Notes under the pieces: model-generated
The model's input: only the letters and a program-made list of their open reading frames with translations
Database searches by the model: none
What the model was told of the DNA's origin: nothing
Program-made: the position numbers and the translations under genes
In this document: positions 13,340-25,816 of the stretch, piece by piece
Layout: the number at the start of each line of letters is the position of its first letter
Numbering within the stretch: position 1 is the first letter of the stretch
From: Welwitschia mirabilis
Taxonomy: Eukaryota > Gnetophyta > Gnetopsida > Welwitschiales
Assembly: GCA_051453625.1 (NCBI GenBank)
Contig: JBOZIK010000001.1
Coordinates: 201,910,048 to 201,974,047, forward strand
Direction of reading: 5' to 3'
DNA: 64,000 nt

Positions 13340-14345
13340 TCGCCATTGAAAATTACTTCGACACTGTAGTCCTTTCAACATGTGAAACACCTAGGTACAC
13401 TTGACCATTAATGGAATTAGTTTTTTCATTTAAACTAACAACCATATTATATGATATAGAAGGATGTGCAACAAGAAGGAAGAGAAACTATACAAATATA
13501 TTATTAAACTTGATAACTATAGTGGGGTTCAAAGGCTTATCATATTAGGTGGCACTTCTTGAAGATCACCCATTTCAACTTTGCTTTGCACTAATAATTA
13601 TGCTTAACTGTAAGTTTTTCATGATTTAAGCTATAGATAAGGAATGTTCTGTAAGTTAAGAGGAAAACTATATATGGCCATCTTATGCTTTATTAAGGCC
13701 CAATAAAGTTATATTCTAGGCATGACGTAAAACCAAGTTTGAAGTACTAATTTATATCTTATCATTAATGCAAGTAGTTTTATATTCTAAAATAAAAATT
13801 ATATACATATAAGATGTTTAATAAGAAGAGATAGAAGTCAAAAAAATATAGCAGTGAGCCTAACAACTATAATAAAGTAAGGTGATCATCATTCTAGGTA
13901 GCACTTTCCAAAAGGTTACCATCCCTATTGGGCTTTAAACCCAGCATTCTTAACCATGACGCTTTTCAAGCTCTAAGCTATGAATAGGGTATGTTTCATA
14001 GTATAGGGAGGTGTAGCCTCTTATTTCCCACTCTAAGGCCCCATAAAATTTTATTTTAGACATGAGATGAAACAAAAGTGCAAAGCTCTCAACTACACTT
14101 GGCCATCCACACAATTAGTTTTTCCCCACAAAATAATAACTAATTACATGATATAGAAGGAAGCGCAACAAGGAGAGAGAAAAGTTAATTAAGTATGCCA
14201 TCAAAATTAATAAGTATATTAGGTGTTAGATTATCTTCATAATGGTTGATTCTTCTTAGAAGGTTACATACACTAATTGTACTTCACACCAAGCATGATT
14301 AATCATGAAATTTGATTTCACTTGATATTTCCTTTCTAAAAAAAT
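13340..14345 (+). repeat. Block A, left part: diverged tandem repeat with a period near 350 bp
   Basis: Three units recur. Each carries CACTTG(G/A)CCAT followed by an AATTAGTTTTTxC segment, then TATTATATGATATAGAAGGA, a caacaag-agaga segment, a CATCAAACTTGATAA-like segment, an AAGRTYACCCAT block, and a CTAAGGCCC(A/C)ATAAA block. Units start near 13,395, 13,755 and 14,095. The same array recurs at about 42,000-42,730 (start of block A'). No function or protein was seen. The two arrays belong to one dispersed or duplicated repeat. Confidence 0.75.
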
Positions 14346-16650
14346 ATAGCATGATATTAGAGCTATTTTATTTTCATATGATATGTTATTATAGAATCAT
14401 GAAGAATAAACCCACTAAGGAAATGCATAAATCACCTATGTAAATGATCCTAAATTTCATAAAATACATGTTAGCCTAAGGATAAATCAAATAGAAATCA
14501 ATATTTTCATTGAAAAAAGTATGCTATGTATGAAAAGGTCAAAGGAACATAGTGTGAGAAATGAGGCTTACTATAGTAATTATATTTCACAGAGAAACTA
14601 ATTTAAAAAAAATGGATGTCTATACAAAATTTCAAAATAATTCTAGAAGCTATGTAGAAAACAAATATAAGAGGTAAAAATAAATCCATCAAATTAAAAA
14701 TATTTGTTTACAATTATTTTAGCATACATTCATGAAATGCTTATCAATTAAAATGATATATAAACAAAATTTTATATCTCCCCTCTCTTGTTTTATATCC
14801 ACTTATAAAAGATTAATTAATCATGAGGAACTCCAAATGATGGATGAGCTTATCAAATATTTACAAAGGAACATTTAAACTACTATAGAAAAGTATAACA
14901 ATATCTTCATAATCATATATTCAATAAATAATTCAAAGTAAAAGGCAAGTTATTACATTGTCAAGAATCAAACCAAAAACAAACAATTCCCTAACGCTTG
15001 ATAGATATGAAAAAGCAACTTCATATCATATTTTTGTGGACACTTTTCATGATAAAGGAAATAGGAGAGAGGAACTACAAGTTTTAGACATTAGAGAAAT
15101 GGAAAAAAATACATCTTACCTTCCATGTTGGATTACTAAAACCTTATTAGAAAGGAACGAAAAATGATTATATTTTAAATTAGAAAGGAATATCCATCCA
15201 AACAATCTTTCACTATTATGAACTCAAGATCTTCAACAACCAATGGAGACTATGGAAAATAAAACCACAAAATAAGTTGTAATTGAATTATCCCATTACA
15301 ATTAATGCATTTGGAGAATAAGAAGTGCATTTTCAAACTTATCATGCTTTATTTTATTTTGCATAATAAGATAACATTATATATATTACATTAGTTATTT
15401 ATATAATTTTATAATTTTTTATTACTCTTGTTTTATTTATATTAACAAATAAGAATGATAAAAATGAATTTTTATTCCAAAGTAAATATCAAAATAATTG
15501 ATAATCAAGAGTGATTATGAAGTCTAACAAGGGCATTTCATCATATTATTATGACTATTTTATTTAAGTTTCATTAAAAGGAATCAATATGTATTAGGTC
15601 TCACTATTTAAAGGTTATAAACCAAATGCATGATATTAAAATTTATGTATTAATCATTAATACAACATTGCTTTTAATATTATGTAGTAACTCTTCAAAA
15701 ATATTAAGAGAAGAAAAATGGCACTAGATGAAGGTAGGCGAGACTAAAGAATGTTAGTCATAGCAAGCTTGAGTTATTTCCTTGATGATTTTTTATGGAA
15801 TTCTTCATGAAATTCAAGGACTTATTTGATTCTAGTGGGATATCTCTTCTAAGAATAGATCTAAGAACATTACTTAAGAAGTATGAAAAAGGAGATTTAT
15901 TGCATAAGAATGTTAACCATGATAAATCTAGTTGATCTCTTAATGACTTCTAAGGAAGTAATGATGAAAATCAACTCCTTATCTAAACCTACTCATTTAT
16001 GCCTTACAAGGAGAGAGTTTAAAACACTACTTCAAGAGTTATAAAAGCTATTCTTTCCCATTTTCTTTTAAGAATTTATTATTCTTAAGTAATTTATTCT
16101 TTTTATGATGAATCTTAGAGAATTATGCAATGATAATAAAGTAAGTGATTTTAATAATATGTCATGCATAACCATCCTAGAACATTATTTTTATCATATG
16201 ATAATTTTTATTCTAAAAAATTGTAAAAACACTATTATTATATTGTCATCCTTTTATTATTATGGAGTATATTTTCTTTAATGGCTTATAGATGTGATTT
16301 TTCTTCATGTAATTCAATTTGATTTTTTATGAAGTCATTATAAACATGTAAATATTGAAAGTCTCATCTTATAATTTAAACATATAAGATTTTTTTAAAG
16401 GTTTATATACGATAGTACATTGAAATAAAAGAAGAGTTCTAGTATTATATTTGTATAGTATTAATAACATCGCATGTAATGTCTTTAGAATAGTTAAGCA
16501 TTACATATTAATAATATGAATATATAAATTATTTACTATATTTCAAATAGAGAAATACATAAGACTATGATAAGAATAAAATGTATGCCTATAAGATAGG
16601 TATTAGAAATTTCTTAGCTATCAAACTCATGATATGTAATTTATGCAATG
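14346..16650 (+). repeat. Block A, right part: diverged duplicate of 42,730-46,735
   Basis: This is colinear with the right part of block A' over its whole length. Clear anchors are GAGGAACTCCAAATGATGGA (copy 2: AAGGAACTCCAAAGGAAGGT), AATATCCATCCAAAC, and the AATGTTAACCATGA(T/C)AAAT segment near 15,910/45,945. Further anchors are a TAATGATGAAAATCAACT segment and a TATAAATTATTTACTATATTT segment near 16,520/46,610. It lacks the 1.5-kb solo LTR found in copy 2, so it serves as the empty site for that insertion. Confidence 0.8.
14958..15167 (+). pseudogene. Unknown conserved coding-like segment, copy 1 (69 codons)
   Basis: Open for 69 codons. The C-terminal part reads REELQVLDIREMEKNTSYL and then ITKTLL. 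The diverged duplicate near 44,985-45,095 reads GDELEARVIRGMEKNASYLS and then ISKTLL in a frame with stops. A second segment further along (15,800-15,925) reads KFKDLFDSSGI, then LRTLLKKYEKGDLLHKNVNH. Its duplicate (45,842-45,965) reads EVKSLFDSTNP, then LRAQLEELSKRRFLHSNVNH. Amino-acid similarity held across the two copies suggests former exons of one gene or of a transposon. I do not recognise the family. Confidence 0.35.
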
Positions 16651-16654
16651 AATG

Positions 16655-17705
16655 GCAAGTCAAAATGGAACTTTTTATCCTTAAATTTTTACATATTTGG
16701 CTTTTAAATGTTAGTAAATTAGATTTTCAAGGCTATAAATAGCATATTTCTAACTAATTTATTGTTAGTTATGTTTTAACCATTAAATTTTAAAGGTATT
16801 CTTAAGAAGGACTAATATTTGGTATTTTACTTAAAGCACATCCTAAGTTGCCTAGACTTCATTAGATATTAACGAGAAAAAGGGACTAGTGCAATAATCT
16901 AAAGTATCAGTGCCATTAGTATTGTAAGATAATTGGGTTTTGTGAAAGAGGGTAAGTTTATGAAATGATAAATTAATACATAAATCTTACATCTTAGCAC
17001 TAAGACACTCTATAAAGACTAAGGGCTATATGTCTATGTCCTACTGTCCAAGAAGATATGTTGATTTTCATCTATTAATAATAAGGATAAATTAATGCAT
17101 ATGTTCAGTCCTAAGAAGAGCTATCAAATTAGAGCCTTCCATAAGAGTTAATAATCCTTCGTCTATCATTCATGCCTTACTTGATGGTGGAGCTTAAAGT
17201 CTACCATTATGAAAGTATTATTTGTCATCATTCATTAGAACTCTACCATTTTAGATCTAGACTTCCAACGGCTATGAGAAGGGCTTATCTTATAATGAGG
17301 TTCTAATCTCTCTTCTTCCTCCCTGGGTATGAGGAAATAACTTATTCATATGGAACCTCTAATTCTTTCCCTTGGATCTTAATTTATGATTTGGTATTGT
17401 CTATAATGTTTACATCATCGGTAAATGTACTTTGATCTATGATTGGATTCATCTTACTTATTCATCTCTAATTCAATTAATATTATTAGTTATGTAGTAG
17501 TACATTCTAAATGTTCTTTCATTTTTCTTTCTTAGAATTATTTCTTTAATGCTTTTTTTATGGTTTAAATTATTGACGTATTATTTGATAATATCTTTCA
17601 TGCTATCCTAGTGGTTTCTACATTTTATTATAACATTTACATTTCTTATACTAATAGTATATTATCCTAATAATGATTTATTGAAGAATAAGATATTAAT
17701 GCTTA
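16655..17705 (+). repeat. Block B, copy 1 (duplicate of 37,605-38,700)
   Basis: Colinear with 37,605-38,700. Shared landmarks are: CTAACTAATTTATT(G/A)TTA; TTGGTATTTTACTTA; the TTAATTGGGTTTTGT(G/A)AA(A/G)GAGG-like segment; TATGTCCTACT(G/A)(T/A)(C)AAGAAGAT; CTTATCTTAT(A/C)ATGAGGTT; and a TTTCATGCTATCCTAGT block near the end. Identity is moderate, so the duplication is old. No coding capacity was seen. Confidence 0.75.
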
Positions 17706-20690
17706 TAAATTTATTCTACTAATAAAACTATGAATGAACTGAATGTCACAGCATAAGAATAGATAGCAATTCATTCAAGAAATCAAATCATGCATTGGAC
17801 TTATTAGTTACATAAGACATTGATATGAAATGTAATAAAAAATTATGAGAATGAAGTGAAATCAACTTGTACATTCTATAAGTCACTCTAGTGTTTAAAC
17901 TAGCTATTTAGTGATTATTAAAAGACAAATAAAAATTAAAAAAAAAAAGCTAATTAGCATACCTGATTCATGTGTATGTCAACAACATCTTAATAAGGAA
18001 GCCTCAAATGTAGAAAATGTCATGGAATAAAATGGAAGATGTAACAAAGATCAATTAAATTCAAGCTTAATTACAAATAAAATGAAAGTACAATAATGAT
18101 TGGAAAGTTTCTTTTTTCCTAGCAAAATCAACAAAAAACTCCCTTTTCCAATGGAAAGAATTTGAATTTATAAAGGGCTAGAGGAAATTAGGGGAAAATA
18201 CAAATGGAATTAATGTTAAACTAAATATGGATGAGTGAAATATGGAATAAGGATGAGTTTGACATTAATTTATATTTTGACTCTTTATTATTTCATTTTA
18301 AAGAACTATTGCTAGTATTATTGCTAAGTTATAGCTTGAGGATTAAATCTCTTTTCTTATAGCTAAATTATCTCTACTGATTAAATATGCTATGACTAAG
18401 TGATAAAGTAGGATTAAACTAATCTTCACTAAATATCATCTTTATTATTGTTTTATAAGATGAAAGTACTTATTTCTTTGTGTTTTTGTTATTATTAAGT
18501 GATAAGGCACTCTTTCATTTAAGTTATCATCTTGTAATAAGAACTATTTATATCAAATCTATATTTTTCATTAAGCAAGAAGAAAATTAAATAAAAAATA
18601 GTTGTTTTTATTCTCGTTAAGCAATAATCCAATTATTTGCATGTAAGTTACCTTGTCACAACATTATATTTTTTTCAAAAATCATATATTTAATAGATAA
18701 ACATGATCTAGGTATGTGATTCCATTATTATTTATTATATAAATTGATTACTATAATATACAAATAGATATGACTTAAAGAAAATAGATTTTCATAAAAT
18801 ACACAAATAAAAGTAGTTTTCAGTCATATTAAATGCAATGTAACAAAATTATTGTTATTGAAATTTGACATTTTAATGCTTTTAAATAGATTACGATAAA
18901 TCTACATTTCATAATATGCAAGAATAATACATTTCTAGTAAAGGATATAACAAAAGATACATAGAAATGCACTGAGATTATGTTATAGTAAAATTAGCAC
19001 AAGGCATGAAAAAGATAGATTTAATTATTCTATTAAATTTCAAAGCATCAGTTGTCATGACAAAATTTGTATTTTTAACTTATCATCAATCCTCTTTATA
19101 TTCAGAACTACCTTGAAAACTTTATCAGTTCTTGTAAGCTATGAAGTACCTTTGTAATGAAAAAGTCTATAACTAGTACTCTTATTACTTGTATTGGTAA
19201 TTTCATATTTCTATGAGTATTTATATCATTAAATTAAAAATTTTATGTTTTGGTAATATTTCTCATTTTTTATTAGCAGTTTGTCATACAAATTTTGTTA
19301 CCAATCTTGACTTCTTATGAACCATCGGATTACATTCACTACTAGCTGACTTTGTAAAGAGATTGACAAATAACCAAAATACTAACCACTTATAAACAAT
19401 TTTGACATTGATTTTAATCAAGGATACTTTAGCCTACATTTCAAACTAGTGAAATTAACTAAAAATTACACTAATATTTTTTTGGTTAAGTTAGCCATAT
19501 CAAATGCAAATAAAGACAGTGTATATCAAGGATTACCTAGAAAAACTTTAAAATAATTATGGCAGCCTGAGTTTATAGCTACATCTTTCTGTATGATTTT
19601 AATTACTCAAATGAATAAAATTTAAACAAAACTATTTTTTATTAATTTGGTATTGTCCTTATGAACACTTAAGATAATTTGAAGCGTTAGTTTCAATTGT
19701 AAGATATCAAGGTAAAGTAGCTGAATTAAGACTTTTTCACTTAAAAGAAAAAGAAAAGTCTTGACTACACAACCTATAACCTTGTAATATCAAAGCATGG
19801 AGAGGTTTCACATGTGATTTCTTGCAAAAATACTTCCTAACACACAAAATAATGAACTTAAAAGAAAACTTATGGAATTTTAAGAAAAAGATAAAGAACT
19901 TTATCACAAAGCCTTTAAGCACTTTCTAGACTTATTAATGAGATGTCCACAACATGGTTTTAAGTCTTAGACATTATGAAGATTTTTCTGTAAAGAACTA
20001 AGTGCATAAATTTAAAAAACTAATAATGATGATGAGCAATAAAAGTTTCACATCTAATGAGCAATATGAAGCATGGGAAACTTTGAAAAGCAAAACTGAG
20101 AGCTATGAAAATTAGGAAAGACATTGTAGAAATACTAAATTAATCAAATAACACTTTCAATTCATTAGACAAGAGACATAAAATCTAAATTAAAAAATAT
20201 TCTTACTTAAAAGGTTATATCACAACATTAGGAGGTTAGATAGCGCTGAGACATATAGACCTAAAATAATTAGTCATAAAAATATATGTGCTATATATTC
20301 TTCTGATAAGTATGAAACTAGTGGATATTTCTCTATTCTAATTTACAAAAATAAAAGTGATTAAATAGTTAATATTATACAATATAAGAGGCATTTTTAG
20401 GATTAAAAACAACAAAAACTGTCATTCTTTTTTGGAGGCTCTTATAATTCAAATTGGAAAAATCACCTTAGCCTTTTATATAAGATTGTACAAAAGGAAT
20501 CATCCACTTTAAAATTACCTAATCAACATTAGTGTAGATTACTAGAAAACACTCAAATAATTCATGAATGTTCATTTAGCTAGTAAAAATAAGCAAATTA
20601 AAATCTACAACTAAAGATCTTAAACTCTTTAATGTTTAGAGTATTGATTCAACCAACTTTTTCAAACTAGAATTCAAATATTAATCATAC
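17706..20690. other. AT-rich DNA, nothing recognised
   Basis: Both strands were read without finding a gene, retroelement protein motif or dispersed repeat family member. The minus-strand 61-codon frame at 19,737-19,922 is Phe/Lys-rich and looks like chance. Confidence 0.55.
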
Positions 20691-21251
20691 CAAATGAGAT
20701 AAGAAAGAACAAGTTTGTAACCCAACCTATTCCTAACCCAAATAGTATTAATACTATTAAAAAAATAAGGATAAGTTAAGGGAAAATCAATGTCACCTCA
20801 CTTAGAAGTGGTACATAGATAAATAAACATGTCTAACCACATAGGGAAGATCCTTCTACACCTAAATCCTTATTGCAAACTATGCCTAGCTGAATAACAT
20901 AAAGAGGATGATATGGAGAGATTTAGAGATGAGGAATTACAAAAATTTACATTTCCTAAATTACCTTCATTATTAGGGAGAAAACATTTTAAGGAACAAA
21001 ACCTAAAAATACTTATGTGAAAATAAGCATCCTATCTTATATTAAATAATTTTCATCTTATGTTAAATTCCTTAAGAATATGTATCTGGTAAAGATAAAA
21101 ATACTTGTCATAAATAATGTCTTAGTTGCCCAATAAGTAGATGTTATATTTTAGAACAACTTCCCTAAAATTTTAGAGATATTAATTCCCTAACAATATC
21201 ATGTGTTATAGATGAAAAGAGGATGAAGAAACTCATACTTAACTTAGAAGA

Positions 21252-21542
21252 TGTTATAACCCACATTTTGTAAGCTTTAATTAATAGGGTTTCTAAACTA
21301 TGTAAAACATTTTGATATTAATTTTNNNNNNNNNNNNNNNNNNNNNNNNNNNNNNNNNNNNNNNNNNNNNNNNNNNNNNNNNNNNNNNNNNNNNNNNNNN
21401 NNNNNNNNNNNNNNNNNNNNNNNNNTGTGTTGATAGAGTCTAAATAGGATTGGATCCTAGGTTCCGTTGTGCATGATAGTTAATAACTATACCAAAAAAA
21501 AATATTATGGTTAATTAGGGTAATTAAGGTTGGGGTGTTACA
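21252..21542. mobile_element. Solo LTR with perfect 5-bp target duplication
   Basis: The element begins TGTTATAACCCACATTTTG and ends TTGGGGTGTTACA, with TG...CA termini and imperfect inverted ends (TGTTATAACCC against TGTAACACCCC). It is flanked by GAAGA on both sides (21,247-21,251 and 21,543-21,547), an exact 5-bp target-site duplication. Removing element and one GAAGA restores an uninterrupted gypsy protease reading frame, which independently fixes the boundaries. The middle 100 bp are N, so true length is unknown. No internal coding region is present. Confidence 0.9.
21326..21425. other. Assembly gap (100 N)
   Basis: Run of N inside the solo LTR. Confidence 0.99.
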
Positions 21543-22179
21543 GAAGATAACATGATCTTAATGCTCTATTCATTATATAAAGAGCTTTAATTGGAAGGAT
21601 TAACTTATAATTACTGATTGTTACATGAAACTTTTAAAAAGAATAATAGAATATTTTTTAGAATAAATTAAGAAATTTTACTACCTAGTGGATTTTGTAG
21701 TTTTAAAAATGGAAGCCCATAAAAGAGGATTTCCCCTTATCTTAAGAAGAACATTCCTAGTTACCTCTAATGTTGTAATAAATTGTAAAAATGGAGTAGT
21801 AAAAATTTCTTTTGAAAATATAAATATAAAGTTACAATTATTTAATGTAATAAAAAGAATATTGTGAATGATTTAGAATATATAGATCTATTAGAAATTG
21901 ATAAGAATGAAATGCAAAAGCTTAAGGATTATCTATTATGTATGCCTTGTAAAGAAGTAGCACTTACCCTTCTAAGAAATTCTAGTCATGATATAATCTA
22001 TAGCCAATCTTTGAGTGAAAAGTGTATGCCTAGTGTCAAACTTCAACCTCTTCTAGAATACTTGAGATATATAACCTTAGGAGATGATCAATCCTACCTA
22101 ATAATGAGCTCTAAGAAAACACCAACTTATTGGATACTATACTTAATATCTGAGATTAACCTATTTAAGTAATCTAACT

Positions 22180-24785
22180 TTGGAGAAATCAACTTCATTA
22201 TGAACATAACACATTTCGAGGTGAGGTGTTTCGCCTAATAAGAAACCTAATAACCTAATCATATTATATGATTTAAAACTTTACAAATTTTATGATTAAA
22301 CTTATCTAAGTAAATTAGACCTTTTCAAATGTTATAAGTATTTCCTCATGTTCATATCAAGATTTTGATCCTTAAGGATAACTATTATTTTAAAGTCACT
22401 GGCTAAATATTTAAATATTTTCATGAATCTAGAGCCTAAATCCATGACTTTTATCTTACTCACTTGATCTAGAACTATATGTTAAAGAAAATAAAAGAAA
22501 AATAAGAAGACAATTTGAATAAAGGTAAAATCGATATCACTTAAGATATGGACTTTTGAAAGTGTTAAGTTTTAGAATTTATTCTTTATTTAAATCTAGA
22601 GTTATGATAAGTACATGAATCATTTAGTTTACTATGTGAGACTAATCTTTGAGGTGCTTCCAACTACTTGTTTGAATGGGGATTGATTTGATAAATGAAC
22701 TCTTAAGTAAGTACATCATCTTTTTTTATGCATACAATACCTAATATTTTATGTAGACTTTGAAGGAATTAAGTTTTATCTTTATATGATATGAAGAAGG
22801 AAAAAAAGATCAGAGAAGGAAAAAAGATTCACATAAGGAGATACATGATATTTGCAGTGGTATCCATGTAAGCTCTTAGAGAGATACATGTGTACACATG
22901 AGGACCTCCATATGAAATATGCCTTAATTCAATTTAAAATTAAAAATATAAAAATAAAATAAACAAATAAAGAGAAATATAAAAGTGTAAAAGAATAGAA
23001 ATTAATCTTCATATGAGAAGTACACATGTACATATCAAAGACTTCCACTTTAATGAGCAAGATACACATTGTATGGATGAAGACATTCATGTAAAATATA
23101 TTTCAGCGTCAAAAATAAATTTAAAAAAAAATCATATCATACAAGAAAGATAGACATTATGTATGACAATGATCTTCATGATGCATCCTCTAACCACTAT
23201 GGGAATGAGATGCTCTATATATAAAATACCTCTATTTTCTTGGAAAATATACACAACATAGAGATTGAAAGCCTCCATATCATAATTATATATTATGGTG
23301 ATGAAGTATGTCCCCGTTAGACATTACTTGTAAAAACCTTAAAACTAGCAAGGGAATGTACTAGTTATAGTAGTTATATAAAGTTAGAACCTATGTGATT
23401 ATCATATAGCATGGTGAATACCTAAATAGTATATGAAAATAATAGTATATGGAAATAGTAATAATGCTATCTTTTTTCAGAAGTATAAGTAGAGGTAAAG
23501 TTACTCACCTTTTATACCACCACATTCATGGTTTATCTTAGCTCAAGTTTACTACATGAGATACATTTATTCATATCTAATGATTTATTTCACTGATAAG
23601 GTAGTCAGGATATCTAATTTGATGTATGCATAACATCATTGGATGTGAGCTTGAGTGAACCCTTTTCCTTTAATTAAATGTTTTTTCAAGTTTTTGATGG
23701 ACCTAAAAGGATGAATAAACAGAATAATGAAAATACATTGAATTGTATATATACTGGCAACTAGATTAAATCTTATCGTAATAATGTTCAAATTATGAAT
23801 CAAAAAGAATTTCAAAAAATAAAATTATTTTTAGCTCATTCATTTAATTAACTCATCACCTTGTCTTATTTATTTTTATAATTGAGTAGGATAAAACCTA
23901 TTACTTAGGGCATAAATGCAATTTAAAGCATTGATTAATTAACAACATCATGAGTGATGCATTTCAATGATTTGGTCTAGATTCATGAAGATAAGTATGA
24001 GTTTCTCATTACTTATAGCTTTAAATCATATATTCAATTGTAGTTAAATGCAATTGATTATCTTAGGTAAATAGAAGATTTATATAATCAAAATTTTATC
24101 TCATTTTCCACTCATTTCCCTAAGTCCAAACCTACCCTTTTAAGATTCAAATCTCAATGAAAGGTCAAATTTCATCATCAGAAACATACCAAGAAATCAT
24201 TATTAAAATTAATTCTTGATCAGTGTTATCTCTAATCTCAACCATTCATTTTCCAACTAGATAAATGGTTTAGATTATCCCAATTTCTATAAAGGATGAA
24301 CTTAAATCCTCATTATTTAAGACTTCTACTACTTCCACCTTTGAGGTTCTACCACACTGAGCTAGTTTCATCCTCGTCTTAATAATTATTCATAGTTTCA
24401 CTGGTTCCATCACTACCTCCACTATCATCATTAATGTTTTGCATCTATGAATGATGGTACCAATTTTAGACCCCTGCATGTCCTATCTTAATTTCACCTT
24501 TTTAATCTATGCTTATGCAACTTCACTAGTGTTAGTACTAGTTTTACTAGTGTCATTGCCATTTTATGATTGTAGAATGCATTACTTGGATGAGATCTAA
24601 GCCCTTGAAATACTCTTTTTGTTGCACTTTCTAGTTTTTATGCTTTCTAGTTTCCACTACTTCCATCATTCATTTTCTTATTGTTAAGTGTAAAAAAATT
24701 TATAAAAAGAAAGAATGAAATATTTCTAATTCAAGGAGAGATGTGATTCAAAATTTTTAATTAGAAAATGAGAAAGAAGATATTA
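22180..24785. other. AT-rich DNA, no gene seen
   Basis: No RT, RNase H or integrase motif follows the gypsy linker to the left. The only structure noticed is the diverged repeated motif at 22,855-23,290, listed separately. Confidence 0.5.
22855..23290 (+). repeat. Diverged repeats of an ACACATG...GACCTCCAT motif
   Basis: Five related stretches occur near 22,881, 23,024, 23,062, 23,147 and 23,248. Each has a GATACACATxxxTATGGATG-like part followed by a GAcxTCCAT/CTTCATG part. Spacing is irregular (about 40-145 bp). It may be a decayed tandem array; significance is uncertain. Confidence 0.35.
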
Positions 24786-24794
24786 TACCTTTAA

Positions 24795-25470
24795 AACAAA
24801 TGCAAAACTTGGTGCTAATGAATACTTAGAATTAGTAGACAAAATCGAATATAGAAGAATAGTTAGCAGTCTCATTTATATTACTAAAACTAAATCTGAT
24901 ATTTCATATGTGGTTGGTGTATTTTCTAGATATATTCATGCATTAAAGGTTAGTTATCTAAATGCTGGCTAAAATTAATGACACTTAAAACACTTAGGTC
25001 TTACATATCAGAGAAACTCTTAGTTTATCCTAAAGCATACTCTAACTTAGACTATACTAGATACTTAGAAACTTCCTTATCAACATCAGGATATGTCATG
25101 TTTTTAGGAGCATTACCTTTATCTTAGTAATTTAAGCATCAAAGTGCAATAGCTCTATCCTATATAGAAGTAGAATATACAACTACATTTAAAGTATGCA
25201 GAGAAATTAAATAGCGAAGAAAACTTCTAGAAGTAGTAAACTTGAAGTAAACAAAATCAATAGAGCTCTTCCTCAATAATCAATTTGCTATTTGCATAGT
25301 GAAAAATATAGTGCATTATGATAGGGTAAGATACTTTTATATCAAGGCCTATAAAATTAGGAAACTTATATGTCAAGAAGTAGTTGTACCAGTATATTAT
25401 CTAACAATAGAACAAATAGTTGATATTCTAACTAATCCACTTGGTTAAGAAAAGTTTTAGTACTTACAAT
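24795..25470 (+). pseudogene. Ty1/copia RT end, RNase H and pol C-terminus remnant
   Basis: The plus strand reads YRRIVSSLIYITKTKSDISY, then VFSRYIHALK (usual YRxLVGSLxYLTxTRPDIxYAV, then SRFMHxPK). RNase H follows: YLETSLSTSGYVMFLGALPL, then KHQSAIALSYIEVEYTT (usual RKSTSGYVFxLGxxxISWxSKKQxxVALSSTEAEYxA). The C-terminal end reads NQFAICIVKNIVHYDRVRYF, then VDILTNPLG (usual NxSAIxLxxNPVFHxRTKHI, then ADIFTKPL). Stops lie between these blocks. Domain order and spacing are normal, so this is the intact-length 3' third of a decayed copia pol. Confidence 0.92.
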
Positions 25471-25569
25471 CTTAGATAAGATTAATCATGAGTTAATACA
25501 ACTCTTTTTTCTAGATGTATCACACTTTAGTTTACTTTCAAAGTTACCCAAAAAAATTCTTTCTTAATC

Positions 25570-25705
25570 CTAATTCTATGGGATGTGTAATGGAACTTTT
25601 CCAGGTACTATGAGATGTGTAGTACAATTTTAGCTAGTATTATGAGATGTGTAATAAATAAATCCTATTCCTATAGGGAGTGTAGAAAAATGTAACTACT
25701 TCTCA
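25570..25705 (+). repeat. Four imperfect repeats of TATGRGATGTGTARTR
   Basis: TATGGGATGTGTAATG, TATGAGATGTGTAGTA, TATGAGATGTGTAATA and TATAGGGAGTGTAGAA follow one another at roughly 35-50 bp intervals, between the copia pol end and its polypurine tract. This position is the 3' untranslated internal region of the element. Confidence 0.65.
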
Positions 25706-25802
25706 TACAAAATCTCCTTTTTAAAAGGTTTTATCATAGGACATATTCCTAAGATTTTCCTTTGTATACTCTAGTTTTCTTAGAAAAAAGAGTATTTCTA
25801 CA

Positions 25803-25816
25803 TTAAGGGGGGAATT
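25803..25816 (+). promoter_or_regulatory. Polypurine tract of the copia element
   Basis: TTAAGGGGGGAAT lies about 330 bp after the end of the copia pol remnant. A purine-G run of this kind primes plus-strand DNA synthesis and sits directly before the 3' LTR. The LTR that should start here could not be delimited because no second copy is in the window. Confidence 0.6.

Larger units (their letters stand above)
20900..22172 (+). pseudogene. Ty3/gypsy gag end, protease and pre-RT linker, interrupted by a solo LTR
   Basis: Plus-strand frames read TISCVIDEKRMKKLILNLED at about 21,185-21,250, then continue after the inserted LTR as NMILMLYSLYKEL. Together these align with the Athila/Tat retropepsin (IPCTIGxxxxxKALLDLGASINLMPYSVxxxL). 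Next come KKFYYLVDFVVLKMEAHKRG, then FPLILRRTFLVTSNVVINCK (usual FYFPxDFIVLDMEEDxxxPLILGRPFLATAxALIDV). The 102-codon open frame at 21,864-22,172 contains VKLQPLLEYLRYITLGDD, then LIMSSK (usual LELKPLPxHLKYAFLGxxxxLPVIIS), the linker before reverse transcriptase. Nothing of RT itself follows. The catalytic Asp and Gly are already lost in the split active site. Confidence 0.88.
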
